The notes: generated by a model from the letters alone, not told the origin. Positions 24,973 to 32,215 are shown, numbered from the stretch's first letter. The stretch: 64,000 bases of DNA from Porcipelethomonas sp964621265 (GCA_964621265.1 CAZULQ010000001.1:124001-188000), one strand, 5' to 3'. A program made the numbers and translations.

Positions 24973-26547
24973 TTACCCGAGAATCGTTCTGGCTTCAGAA
25001 AGCACAACGGAATCACAGTTTGTATCATTGTTATTTACAAGATAATCGTAAATCTCCAGGTCAACTCTGGTTACATCTTCAGGCACTTCAACAGTTACAG
25101 TCACATCACCGTTTTCATCTGCTGTCTTGTTGCCGAGTGAAAGCTGAATCCATTTACCGAGTGTTCCGTCTTCCTTTACATAGTCAGGGTCCCAGTATCC
25201 CCATGCCATGTTAAGTACTGAATTTGCTTCAGCTTTGAGACTAAAGCTCACACTTTCGCTTATACCATTGCACATACGCCATTTTCCGGCTTCTTCCTTT
25301 ACAAAATCAATTGTAACCTCAGGTTTTTCAGAACTGTCCGGATTACTGATTTTTCTTCTTAAAAGGCACATGTCAAATACATCAAGATTACTGCCATTAT
25401 GTAAATCCGCATTCTTTTCTGAAATGTATGCAACATCTCTGCCAAGCAGATAATCCTGCATTGTGCAGATATCTTCATTGTCCAGAACACCGTTTTCGTC
25501 TACATCGCCTGCGTAATCAATAGACAAAATCTGAATTGTCTTGTTGCCTGTACATGTAACACCCTGTGGCTCGACAGTATTGCGGAACACCTGCGTTTTA
25601 CAGTTCCATTCCTTGAAAAGATAGCAATCGGTTGTGTCCAGATAAACCGTATTATTATATATTTTATTGTTCTGTCCCCAGCCGTCAAGCTGTACATTTG
25701 CGTCAAAGGCATAAAGAACCTTTTCACAGCCGTTTCTGTATCCTGTGTTATTTCTGATTACTGCATTGTTACCCTTTATTTCTACAAAGCTGTCTCCGCC
25801 GTTTTCACCCTGTATACCGGTACCGTCAAATGTGCAGTTTTCAACCAGAGTTCCTATTGTATATTCCTTGATATCAACATGGTCAGCGGCTATATTCGGT
25901 CCGAATTTACAGCCTCTTACGGTATTATAGTGACATTCAAAGCCATAACCTTCAGTTTTGTGCGAGCTTCCGATATAAACACCCTCGCCGTATTTTGGTG
26001 TAACAGTACCCGCATCATGAATATAACAGTTTTCAACAAGGCAGTATGAACTGTTATCACGAAGATGAATAGCCTCCGTACCAATGTCAAATACTTCACA
26101 ATTTGAGATCACACTATAATTTGAATGGTCGAGCATAATGCCCTTTCCTGCATTTGTAACACGCAGATCCTTTATTATCCAGTAACTTCCGAGAATATAA
26201 AGCGCATTCTTGTTTTCCTGCGTAGCACCGCTTATAGTCGCAGGATTTTCAGGGTCTTCACTTCTGAGTGTGATAGGATTTTCAGCCGTCCCTTCACCGT
26301 ATGAGAAAAACGCTGCCCATTCACCAAGCCACTCATCATTCTGATAAACACCCTCACGCAGAATAATCTCATCACCTGCCTGTGCACCATCAAGGGCATC
26401 TATTAATCCCTGAGTATCTGTAACGAGTATCTGTCTTGTTTCTTCTGCCTGAGAAACCATTGACGTATTGCCTGTTATCCCTGAACATATGGTTGCAATG
26501 CATAATGCAGTTGTTGTAATAACATTTATAGTTCGTTTCAGTTTCAT
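24973..26547 (-). CDS. Secreted right-handed beta-helix polysaccharide lyase with dockerin
   Basis: A 524-residue secreted protein. Order: signal peptide (about 1-35); parallel beta-helix domain (about 40-345) with the DALDGAQAGDEIILREGVY start typical of PL6/PL9/chondroitinase-B-like lyases, and coils such as NYSVISNCEVFDIGTEAIHL; type I dockerin (about 348-405) with GDVDENGVLDNEDICTM and ADLHNGSNLDVFDM; and a C-terminal beta-sandwich-like module (about 415-524) that may bind carbohydrate. Pectin is the likely substrate from the neighbouring genes, but alginate-type substrates cannot be excluded. GGAAAGG precedes the ATG. The gene follows the phosphatase gene by 18 bp on the same strand. The internal dockerin between two modules is less common than a terminal one. 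Confidence 0.85.
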   Translation of the reverse strand: MKLKRTINVITTTALCIATICSGITGNTSMVSQAEETRQILVTDTQGLIDALDGAQAGDEIILREGVYQNDEWLGEWAAFFSYGEGTAENPITLRSEDPENPATISGATQENKNALYILGSYWIIKDLRVTNAGKGIMLDHSNYSVISNCEVFDIGTEAIHLRDNSSYCLVENCYIHDAGTVTPKYGEGVYIGSSHKTEGYGFECHYNTVRGCKFGPNIAADHVDIKEYTIGTLVENCTFDGTGIQGENGGDSFVEIKGNNAVIRNNTGYRNGCEKVLYAFDANVQLDGWGQNNKIYNNTVYLDTTDCYLFKEWNCKTQVFRNTVEPQGVTCTGNKTIQILSIDYAGDVDENGVLDNEDICTMQDYLLGRDVAYISEKNADLHNGSNLDVFDMCLLRRKISNPDSSEKPEVTIDFVKEEAGKWRMCNGISESVSFSLKAEANSVLNMAWGYWDPDYVKEDGTLGKWIQLSLGNKTADENGDVTVTVEVPEDVTRVDLEIYDYLVNNNDTNCDSVVLSEARTILG

Positions 26548-26565
26548 GATTTTTCCTTTCCGGTA

Positions 26566-27015
26566 TTAATACAGATGCCTTATAAGCCCCTGACATCCTT
26601 CCTCAATATCCTTGTATGTAGTTTCAAAGTCTCTGCTGTACCATGGGTCTGCAACATCATCTCCACGATCTGCAAATGTCAGAAGCTTGTATATCTTGCC
26701 ATCCTTGTCATTGCCGAATATACGATTCATGTTACGGATATTGGCTGTATCCATTCCTATGAAATAATCGTACTTTTCATAATCGGATTTTTTCAGCTGA
26801 ACAGCAGTTTTGCCTTCACAACCTATACCGTGTCCGGCAAGTTCAGCTTTTGCAGGCGGATAAACAGTATTCCCGATTTCTTCTGTACTCGTTGCACTTG
26901 AAGCAATATAGATTTCATCACTGTAACCCAGATCTGATACAAGTTTTTTCATTATAAATTCTGCCATAGGTGAACGGCAGATATTGCCGTGACAGACGAA
27001 CATAATTCTTATCAT
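26566..27015 (-). CDS. Low-molecular-weight protein tyrosine phosphatase
   Basis: A 149-residue phosphatase. The P-loop VCHGNICRSPMAE gives the nucleophile Cys and the Arg, and the general acid Asp is in the late DPWYS motif, so the active site is complete. Such proteins act on phosphotyrosine of kinases or capsule regulators. GAAAGG lies just before the ATG, and a promoter is at 27056-27084. The dockerin lyase gene starts 18 bp after its stop, which suggests a shared transcript, an unusual pairing. Confidence 0.93.
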   Translation of the reverse strand: MIRIMFVCHGNICRSPMAEFIMKKLVSDLGYSDEIYIASSATSTEEIGNTVYPPAKAELAGHGIGCEGKTAVQLKKSDYEKYDYFIGMDTANIRNMNRIFGNDKDGKIYKLLTFADRGDDVADPWYSRDFETTYKDIEEGCQGLIRHLY

Positions 27016-27055
27016 AATAGTTGCCTTTCAAATTCCAGATTATTTCCTTTATACT

Positions 27056-27084
27056 ATCATAACACATTTCCTGTTTTACTTCAA
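27056..27084 (-). promoter_or_regulatory. Promoter of the phosphatase gene
   Basis: On the minus strand TTGAAG (27079-27084), 17-bp spacer, TATGAT (27056-27061), about 40 bp upstream of the start codon. Confidence 0.55.
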
Positions 27085-27288
27085 GACCAAAGAAAAATCC
27101 GATAAAATTTCTGAAAAATATTATTTCAATCACGGTCAACTACAATAATAAGCAATCCTGCAGCTTCATTTACATGATTGCTTTCATAATTTGAGAGCCT
27201 GCCTTTAAAATATATTTTACAACAAAAGCCACCCCAGTCAAGCGGTACGAGCCGTACTGCATACAATTAATCGAAAGGGGCTGTTATT

Positions 27289-27549
27289 ATGGCAAACCAG
27301 AAGAAAGAAAAGCCTTCAATGTGGGAGCGTACTGAGTACGACATTATCAGCGAAACAGAAACTGATACCGAGCTTATCGGCGTTATAAAGAATCGCTATA
27401 ACGGTGCGATTATTACCTGTCACATTCCCAGACACACCAAGGAAGAAGAAGAAAAACTGGCAGCTGACATCACTTACGCCCTCATGCAGATTGCTTACAC
27501 GGGTCAGGACATCAGCCATATGAAGAGTATGGAAATTCTCATAGACTGA
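27289..27549 (+). CDS. Unknown 86-residue protein
   Basis: I do not recognise this protein. It is hydrophilic, without signal or membrane segment, with a basic start (MANQKKEKP), a strand-rich middle (IGVIKNRYNGAIITCHIPRH) and a C-terminal helix (EEEEKLAADITYALMQIAY). A GAAAGGGG ribosome-binding site is well placed before the ATG, which supports translation. It sits alone about 2 kb inside the right end of the cotJC element. Its size and position make it one candidate for an accessory recombination directionality factor, but nothing in the sequence proves this. Confidence 0.6.
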   Translation: MANQKKEKPSMWERTEYDIISETETDTELIGVIKNRYNGAIITCHIPRHTKEEEEKLAADITYALMQIAYTGQDISHMKSMEILID

Positions 27550-27587
27550 TACATACTTCAAATATGAATGAAGCAAGCCTCGGGGAG

Positions 27588-27600
27588 TGTGATTGTCACA
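27588..27600. promoter_or_regulatory. Dyad TGTGA-TTG-TCACA upstream of the hcp remnant
   Basis: A perfect 5-3-5 inverted repeat 19 bp upstream of the ATG of the hcp fragment. It resembles half-sites of CRP/FNR-family proteins, which often control hcp, but the 3-bp spacing is shorter than the usual one. It may be a relic operator. Confidence 0.3.
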
Positions 27601-27619
27601 GAGGGCATAAAGAATGATA

Positions 27620-27902
27620 ATGTTTTGTTTTCAGTGTGAGCAGACCACAGGCTGTAAGGCTGATGAAACAGCTTTATGGCATCGATATGGAGCTTACGCA
27701 ATACAGCAAAACCCTTGATAAAATCCCATCGCCTGACATTGCGATTTCAATGGGCTGTGATGTGGGCTGTCCTTATATCGGCAGAGATTTCGACGATAAC
27801 TGGGGATTGCCTGACCCTACGGGCGAAAATGACGAGTTTTTTGTTGGTGTTATAAAAAGAATTGAAGAACAGATACTTGCTTTAAGATTAAAATTACAAT
27901 AA
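27620..27902 (+). pseudogene. hcp/arsC deletion scar: hybrid-cluster protein start joined to arsenate-reductase-like end
   Basis: From the ATG at 27620 the first codons read MFCFQCEQTTGC, the N-terminal Cys motif of hybrid cluster protein (hydroxylamine reductase). By about 27650 homology switches frame to the C-terminal two-thirds of a thioredoxin-type arsenate reductase/LMW phosphatase (QAVRLMKQLYGIDMELTQYSK, MGCDVGCPYI, NWGLPDPTGENDEFF). The arsenate reductase lacks its N-terminal Cys P-loop, so it cannot be catalytic. A GTG at 27636 could allow an 88-residue product, but without a ribosome-binding site. I infer a deletion that fused two neighbouring genes out of frame. A terminator follows. 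Confidence 0.7.
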
Positions 27903-27904
27903 AA

Positions 27905-27940
27905 ATCAGAACCACCCGTTTTACGGGTGGTTCTGATTAT
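27905..27940. terminator. Bidirectional terminator after the arsC-like remnant
   Basis: A perfect 14-bp stem beginning ATCAGAACCACCCG, loop TTTTA, between the remnant and the convergent lipoprotein gene. It is GC-rich at the loop end. Confidence 0.7.
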
Positions 27941-27968
27941 AATATAAGCTGTTATCAGCTATTTAATC

Positions 27969-29333
27969 TTAGTCCTGTAAAGGCATTCCGTCAGAGCCAA
28001 CTGAAAAGAAATCATTGCTCTCAGGAACACCGCCACCTGCTTCGTCGCTGAAAATGTCAAAATGCATGCTGTCAGGATTTGTCAGAACCGCAGATAATCC
28101 GTCATTATAAAATGGAGTAACGTTTGCTTCCCCGACCTTGCTTATCATCATGCTTGAAATGTCATAAACGTAAAGATACATCTGAGTTTCAAGCTCTGTG
28201 AAAAAGTACAGATAGTTCCCGCCGTCAGCAGTCTTTACATAATACGGCTCACAGCCATAAGCCCAGAAGCTTTCTGTATATGAAACATCTGCTGTATAAA
28301 TATCAAGTGTTGCATAAAATTGGTTTTCTGTGTCATAGCTGTCAGTCAGAGTCAGTTCCTCACAGCTTCCGTCACCGTCAAAGTCTGTATAGAATGTTGA
28401 CGTCATCGGCAGAGCAACAATATATGATTCAGGAACATCCATGTATTCCGCATTGAAAAGTTCGGGGTGCTCAGCAAATGTAACTGTAACATTCACAGCT
28501 CCCAGACCGGCACCCGCAAGCTCGCCTTCTGAAAAATAAACGGTAACTCCGTTATAGTCAAGAGTCCAGTGAGTTCCATCTGCACCATACATTTCAAAAT
28601 ATTCCTTGATAATGTTATTATTGCTGAATACATCTTCCCCCACAGAATTAAAAAGCTGATTTTCAACAGCCTGTGCAAATCCGTCTATGTCAGTTACAAC
28701 ATCAGAAAACAACAGGTCCTCACCTGTTTCGGTATCATAGTTTTCACCCCATAAGCTTCTTGAGTCAAACTCGCCGTTATAATAATAAGAATCTACCAGT
28801 ATACTCAATACTTTGCCGTCAGCACGACGAACCTGTCTGTCATATGTTGATTTAAGAGGAGAAAAGCTTTCATCTTCTGATATATGAGTCTCAGCAAGTT
28901 CCTTGAGCATATCATACTCTTCATTCATATATCCTTCCTGTAAATCGGAAAATTCTTTCAGCACAGCCGCAAGTTCAGGATAACGCTCAGCATCCTCATC
29001 ATCAAGAAGAATTGTTGAATATTCGGTTTCTACCAGAGATATTCCGTATTCGTCCGACCACTCATAGTCATACAGTTCCTTTTGATTAAGCTTAAGTATT
29101 GAGCTCTCCTGGCTGACAGCCTCTGTTGCAGCTTCCTCTTGTGTACTTTCCCCTGTCTGTTCACTCTGTACCGTTGCTTCAGTTGCCTGCGTTTCCTCTG
29201 ACTTTGTTGATGATGAATCAACCTGTGAAGCTGCTGCAGACGTACTTTCATCAGTCTTATCAGTATCAGCGCCACAACCCCCGGCCATAAGCAATGCACA
29301 AAGCATTAAAGTAATCCCTGTTATCCTTTTCAT
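27969..29333 (-). CDS. DUF3298-domain (RsiV-like) lipoprotein
   Basis: A 454-residue surface lipoprotein. The lipobox is MAGGC, followed by a long Ser/Thr/Glu/Gln-rich linker (to about residue 85). A DUF4163/DUF3298-like region follows (SLVETEYSTILLDD, VLSILVDSYYYNGEFDSRS, NYDTETGEDLLFSDVV), as in the extracellular part of RsiV. The C-terminal part carries the calcium-loop-like segment YTDFDGDGSCEELTL. The ATG at 29333 has GAAAGGA upstream; the earlier TTG is rejected. No transmembrane anti-sigma helix or sigma factor gene is present, so an anti-sigma role is not supported. It is the last intact gene inside the right end of the element. Confidence 0.75.
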   Translation of the reverse strand: MKRITGITLMLCALLMAGGCGADTDKTDESTSAAASQVDSSSTKSEETQATEATVQSEQTGESTQEEAATEAVSQESSILKLNQKELYDYEWSDEYGISLVETEYSTILLDDEDAERYPELAAVLKEFSDLQEGYMNEEYDMLKELAETHISEDESFSPLKSTYDRQVRRADGKVLSILVDSYYYNGEFDSRSLWGENYDTETGEDLLFSDVVTDIDGFAQAVENQLFNSVGEDVFSNNNIIKEYFEMYGADGTHWTLDYNGVTVYFSEGELAGAGLGAVNVTVTFAEHPELFNAEYMDVPESYIVALPMTSTFYTDFDGDGSCEELTLTDSYDTENQFYATLDIYTADVSYTESFWAYGCEPYYVKTADGGNYLYFFTELETQMYLYVYDISSMMISKVGEANVTPFYNDGLSAVLTNPDSMHFDIFSDEAGGGVPESNDFFSVGSDGMPLQD

Positions 29334-29348
29334 AGCATATCCTTTCAA

Positions 29349-29551
29349 ACATAATTATGAATCAAGATATTCTGAATTTTTTCTTTGCATCACAGAATAA
29401 TTTAATTCATTTATACTTTTACTTTATGTTTATTTTATCATATTTTAACTATTAAATCAAGGGTTAATTTTCTCATAGTATCGAATATGCAGAATTTATT
29501 TCCGATGAATTACCGACAACAATTACTTTGCCTGAATTCAAACGTTTCTTT
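29349..29551. other. Gene-free AT-rich stretch inside the right end of the element
   Basis: About 200 bp, very AT-rich, between the DUF3298 lipoprotein start and the right att arm. It should contain the lipoprotein promoter. I see no ORF, stable hairpin or repeat in it. Confidence 0.5.
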
Positions 29552-29600
29552 TTATGTACAACATGGATATGCTTACTTTTTCTCATAAACCCACATTAAT
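29552..29600. other. attR: right attachment site of the cotJC element
   Basis: The 19-bp arm TTATGTACAACATGGATAT (29552-29570) is the inverted partner (18/19) of the arm at 3549-3567. Six bases further out is the TT (29577-29578) proposed as crossover dinucleotide, followed directly by cotJC codons 6 to 1 on the minus strand. Together with attL this gives a 52-bp attP on the excised circle. Confidence 0.85.
29573..29596 (-). pseudogene. cotJC: cotJC 5' part: seven codons and a stop at the element junction
   Basis: The ATG (29596-29594) overlaps the cotJB stop (TAATG), the usual cotJB-cotJC coupling. It encodes MWVYEKK, the conserved CotJC N-terminus, then TAA contributed by element DNA. The other 200 codons are at 3542..2937. 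As it stands this makes only a heptapeptide; excision at the TT core would restore the full gene. Confidence 0.88.
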
Positions 29601-29847
29601 TAGCACCCCTTTCCCATGGCCACGGGTCATGTACCCATGTCCATCTGTCACGATTCTTAACCTGCTTCATATTAAGAGGACCACAGGTTCTTGTATACTC
29701 CTCGACGGCGGCTTTTCTGAGTTCATTGAACTTATGATAGCAGTCAAGTGCCTCCTGACAGTCGGGATGAGTATCAAGATAGAGCGTAAGCTCATAGATG
29801 GAAAAATCAAGCGACTGAATACGCCTTAAAAGATTATCTCTGTCCAT
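29596..29847 (-). CDS. cotJB: Spore coat protein CotJB
   Basis: An 83-residue CotJB: LLRRIQSLDFSIYELTLYLDTHPDCQEALDCYHKF and the C-terminal YTRTCGPLNMKQ...WTWVHDPWPWE are family hallmarks. I use the ATG at 29847, 7 bp after GAGGAGGG, rather than the ATG at 29868. It overlaps the end of cotJA by 14 bp, and its stop overlaps the start of the interrupted cotJC. In Bacillus, cotJABC is a mother-cell sigma-E operon of the inner coat. Its intact state argues that this coat operon is still under selection although cotJC is split. Confidence 0.9.
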   Translation of the reverse strand: MDRDNLLRRIQSLDFSIYELTLYLDTHPDCQEALDCYHKFNELRKAAVEEYTRTCGPLNMKQVKNRDRWTWVHDPWPWERGAN

Positions 29848-30064
29848 AACAGCCCTCCTCTGCCTCAAACGGCAAATTCAGTTCGGGGAAAAGCGTACCA
29901 TTACAGAGCACCTCTGATTCACTATAGGTTTCGCCCCACATCTGAAGCGGTACATACGCCATAGCAAGAGGCGTTTCCTGAGGAAAGCGCGGTCTGCCCG
30001 GCACCGGTGAGGAACGCCGGTAGTCACTTGCAAAATTCATGTTTTCAAACATACTGAAATCCAA
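29834..30064 (-). CDS. cotJA: Spore coat protein CotJA
   Basis: A 76-residue CotJA-type protein with the conserved central LAMAYVPLQMWGETYSESEVLCNGTLFPELNLPFE segment. AAAGGAGG lies at 30072-30079, 8 bp before a TTG at 30064, which I take as start. The ATG at 30094 would place this ribosome-binding site inside the gene, and the ATG at 30052 is 20 bp away from it. It is first in the cotJ operon, outside the right end of the element. Confidence 0.82.
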   Translation of the reverse strand: MDFSMFENMNFASDYRRSSPVPGRPRFPQETPLAMAYVPLQMWGETYSESEVLCNGTLFPELNLPFEAEEGCYGQR

Positions 30065-30087
30065 ATGCAAAACCTCCTTTAATAATT

Positions 30088-30116
30088 GTGACATGCGTCA
30101 CTGTTACATAATATGA
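30088..30116 (-). promoter_or_regulatory. Candidate sigma-E-like promoter of the cotJ operon
   Basis: On the minus strand TCATATT (30110-30116), matching the sigma-E -35, is followed after 14 bp by CATGTCAC (30088-30095), a weak -10 (4 of 8). The spacing equals that of the recombinase candidate. Known cotJ operons are sigma-E dependent. Confidence 0.35.
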
Positions 30117-30168
30117 ATTGAACGAGATTTTGGCTACTGTCTTGCATTGAGAATTATTCCGCCTGATA

Positions 30169-30236
30169 TGTAGAGGCGAGCATTGCTCGCCTGCAGAATA
30201 ATAAACAAAAAAGGGCGTGCATTGCACGCCCCTACA
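30169..30236. repeat. 68-bp palindromic (REP/MITE-like) intergenic unit with two GC-rich hairpins
   Basis: Two perfect 8-bp-arm hairpins, AGGCGAGC-ATT-GCTCGCCT (30174-30192) and GGGCGTGC-ATT-GCACGCCC (30213-30231), are joined by an A-rich linker. The whole unit is bounded by TGTAG(A)GGCG and CGCC(C)CTACA, an imperfect terminal inverted repeat. It contains no ORF. It lies between cotJA and the cysteine synthase gene and looks like a dispersed repetitive element. Confidence 0.6.
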
Positions 30237-30286
30237 ATATATATTTTTTGATTAGCTCATTATATAGTGAGCAATTTAAATCAGTA

Positions 30287-31282
30287 TCACTTTATCGCTC
30301 TAACGCTTATAAGCTCAATATCACGGCTCATGCTGTCCTGCGCAGGCTCAAACTCATTGCTGTAATCAGTGGAAAGATACTTTTTGTTATCGTCTGCAAA
30401 AACTGTTACAACTGTCGCATTGTCACCAAGACGTTCGTTTGCGATAATTGCACCAAGCAGATTCGCACCAGATGAAATACCGACGCCGATACCAAATTCA
30501 CGGGAAATTCTCTGCGCCATAATGATTGAGTCAATGTCGTCAACAGACACAACCTCACCGCACTCGTCAAGCTTTAAAATCGGCGGAATAAACTCGTCAG
30601 AAATACCCTGAATACGATGATTGCCAACCTTATAGCCTGTTGAAAGTGTAGGTGAATTAAGTGGTTCAAGAGGGAAAGCCACACAGTTAGGATTTGCCTC
30701 CTTAAGACGTCTGCCGATACCCATTACAGTACCACCTGTGCCGACACCTGCCACAACAGCGTCCGCCTTTTTACCGATTGATTCAAGCTGGCTGATAATT
30801 TCAGCACCTGTTGTGTGATAATGCGCATCACAGTTATCCTCATTTGAGAACTGTCCAGGGAGGAACACTCCGCCCTTTGCGGCAAGCTCCTCAGTCATCT
30901 TTATTGAACCCAGGAATCCGCCTTCTTCTCTCGAAACAAGACGCACCTCAGCACCAAAGCTTTTCATAAGATTAATACGTTCACGGCTCATCCAGTCAGG
31001 CATAAATATAACTGCCTTGTGACCAAGATAACTGCTCATCGCAGAAAAGGCAATACCTGTGTTTCCGCTTGTAGCCTCAGCTACGATGTCACCGGTCTTT
31101 ATAGTGCCTGTTTCATAGGCTTTTTTCATGATGTAGTATGCTACTCTGTCCTTGATACTTCCCGAAAGGTTCAGGTATTCGGCTTTCGCATAAATCTGCA
31201 TTTGCTTGCCTTTATATTTGAGAGTAATCTCCAGCAAAGGAGTATTACCAATCATATTTTTTATACGTTCAAATCTTTCCAT
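30287..31282 (-). CDS. PLP-dependent cysteine synthase family protein
   Basis: A 331-residue type II PLP enzyme. The PLP Lys is in NLSGSIKDR, the substrate loop is EATSGNTGIAF and the phosphate-binding loop is GVGTGGTVMG, all complete. The family makes cysteine from O-acetylserine and sulfide, or cystathionine-type products. The loop PLEPLNSPTLSTGY differs from plain CysK, so the exact substrate is open. Its C-terminal FADDNKKYLSTDYSNE is characteristic of a Clostridial CysK-like group. The promoter is at 31318-31346, and AAGGAG precedes the ATG. It stands alone. Confidence 0.88.
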   Translation of the reverse strand: MERFERIKNMIGNTPLLEITLKYKGKQMQIYAKAEYLNLSGSIKDRVAYYIMKKAYETGTIKTGDIVAEATSGNTGIAFSAMSSYLGHKAVIFMPDWMSRERINLMKSFGAEVRLVSREEGGFLGSIKMTEELAAKGGVFLPGQFSNEDNCDAHYHTTGAEIISQLESIGKKADAVVAGVGTGGTVMGIGRRLKEANPNCVAFPLEPLNSPTLSTGYKVGNHRIQGISDEFIPPILKLDECGEVVSVDDIDSIIMAQRISREFGIGVGISSGANLLGAIIANERLGDNATVVTVFADDNKKYLSTDYSNEFEPAQDSMSRDIELISVRAIK

Positions 31283-31317
31283 AACAGAACTCCTTAAAAC
31301 AGTAAATACAACATTTA

Positions 31318-31346
31318 ATTATACTATAAATTTCCTTTTAAAGCAA
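31318..31346 (-). promoter_or_regulatory. Promoter of the cysteine synthase gene
   Basis: On the minus strand TTGCTT (31341-31346), 17 bp, TATAAT (31318-31323). Confidence 0.65.
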
Positions 31347-31426
31347 TGAATTTTCAAAATTTTGTAAATATACACAATATTTCCGTTCTATCTTTTACAA
31401 TAACAACACAGGAATAATCTGGGGTA

Positions 31427-31455
31427 TTGACTTGAAATCAATTTGCGTATATACT
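31427..31455 (+). promoter_or_regulatory. Promoter of the HAD hydrolase gene
   Basis: TTGACT (31427-31432), 17 bp, TATACT (31450-31455). Confidence 0.7.
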
Positions 31456-31498
31456 ATTATATGACTATGAAACAATGCTGATATCAAGGAGAATTATA

Positions 31499-32209
31499 AT
31501 GAAAAAATACAAGGCAATACTTTTTGACATGGACGGAACACTCATTCCAATGGATAACGAAGTGTTCACAAAGGGCTATTTCAAGGAGCTTGCAAAAAAG
31601 CTTTCACCGATTGGCCTTGAACCGCAAAAGCTTGTCGACTCTGTCTGGGCTGGTACAAAGCAAATGATAAAAAACGATGGTTCACGTCCGAACGTTGATG
31701 TTTTCTGGGAAGTTTTCGAAAACATCACAGGCAAGGACATTAAACCTTTCAGAGACGCTTCTGATATTTTTTACTCAAATGATTTTGCAAACGCTAAAAT
31801 CTATACAACTGAAAATCCGCTCGCAAAAGAAGCTGTAAGGCTCGCACACAAAGCCGCTGAAACAGTTGTATGCGCAACAAATCCGCTCTTTCCTATGAGC
31901 GGTCAGGAAATGAGACTCAGCTGGGTCGGACTTAAAAAATCTGACTTTGACCTTGTTACTTCCTACGAAACCGACAGCTATTGCAAGCCTAATCCAAAAT
32001 ATTATGAAACAGTATGTGAGAGAATCGGCGTGAAGCCTGAGGAATGTCTCCATATCGGAAATGATGAGCTTGAGGATATGTATGCGGCATCATCAATCGG
32101 CATGGACTGCTTCCTTGTGACAGACAGCCTTATACCATCGGCTGAACATCCATGGCAGGGAAAGCGTGGAAGCTTTGCTGAGCTTATTGATTTTCTTGGT
32201 ACATTATAA
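31499..32209 (+). CDS. HAD-superfamily hydrolase
   Basis: A 236-residue phosphatase-like protein. Motif I is FDMDGTLIPMD, motif II is the Thr in CATNPLF, motif III is the Lys in CKPNPKYYE and motif IV is IGNDELEDM, so all catalytic residues are present. An all-helical cap follows motif I. The substrate cannot be predicted. The ATG at 31499 has AAGGAGA 8 bp upstream and is preferred over 31475. It is monocistronic and ends in a hairpin shared with the convergent degV-like gene. Confidence 0.87.
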   Translation: MKKYKAILFDMDGTLIPMDNEVFTKGYFKELAKKLSPIGLEPQKLVDSVWAGTKQMIKNDGSRPNVDVFWEVFENITGKDIKPFRDASDIFYSNDFANAKIYTTENPLAKEAVRLAHKAAETVVCATNPLFPMSGQEMRLSWVGLKKSDFDLVTSYETDSYCKPNPKYYETVCERIGVKPEECLHIGNDELEDMYAASSIGMDCFLVTDSLIPSAEHPWQGKRGSFAELIDFLGTL

Positions 32210-32215
32210 TATAGA

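Larger units (their letters stand above)
3541..29576. mobile_element. Skin-like serine-recombinase element of 26,036 bp interrupting cotJC
   Basis: Seen directly: cotJC is divided into codons 1-7 at the right edge and codons 8-207 at the left edge, both on the minus strand. A large serine recombinase lies at the left edge, 18/19 inverted arms lie inside both ends, and equal 6-bp spacing leads to a shared TT. Deleting one TT-to-TT unit restores the reading frame exactly. From established knowledge, elements excised by SpoIVCA/SprA-type recombinases reconstitute sporulation genes in the mother cell (sigK skin, spsM/SP-beta). Inferred: this element is removed during sporulation to allow CotJC synthesis. 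There are no capsid, tail, replication or conjugation genes; the cargo is metabolic and regulatory, with dockerin pectinases, an ABC exporter and phosphate genes. Confidence 0.85.

Noticed and set aside
27636..27902. A genuine 88-residue gene starting with GTG at 27636
   Set aside because: There is no ribosome-binding site, the catalytic N-terminal part of the arsenate-reductase family is missing, and the upstream bases encode the start of a different gene (hcp).
3541..29576. An integrated prophage or conjugative element
   Set aside because: There are no capsid, tail, terminase, relaxase, replication or type IV secretion genes in the 26 kb; only a recombinase and one phage-associated family (DUF5131).
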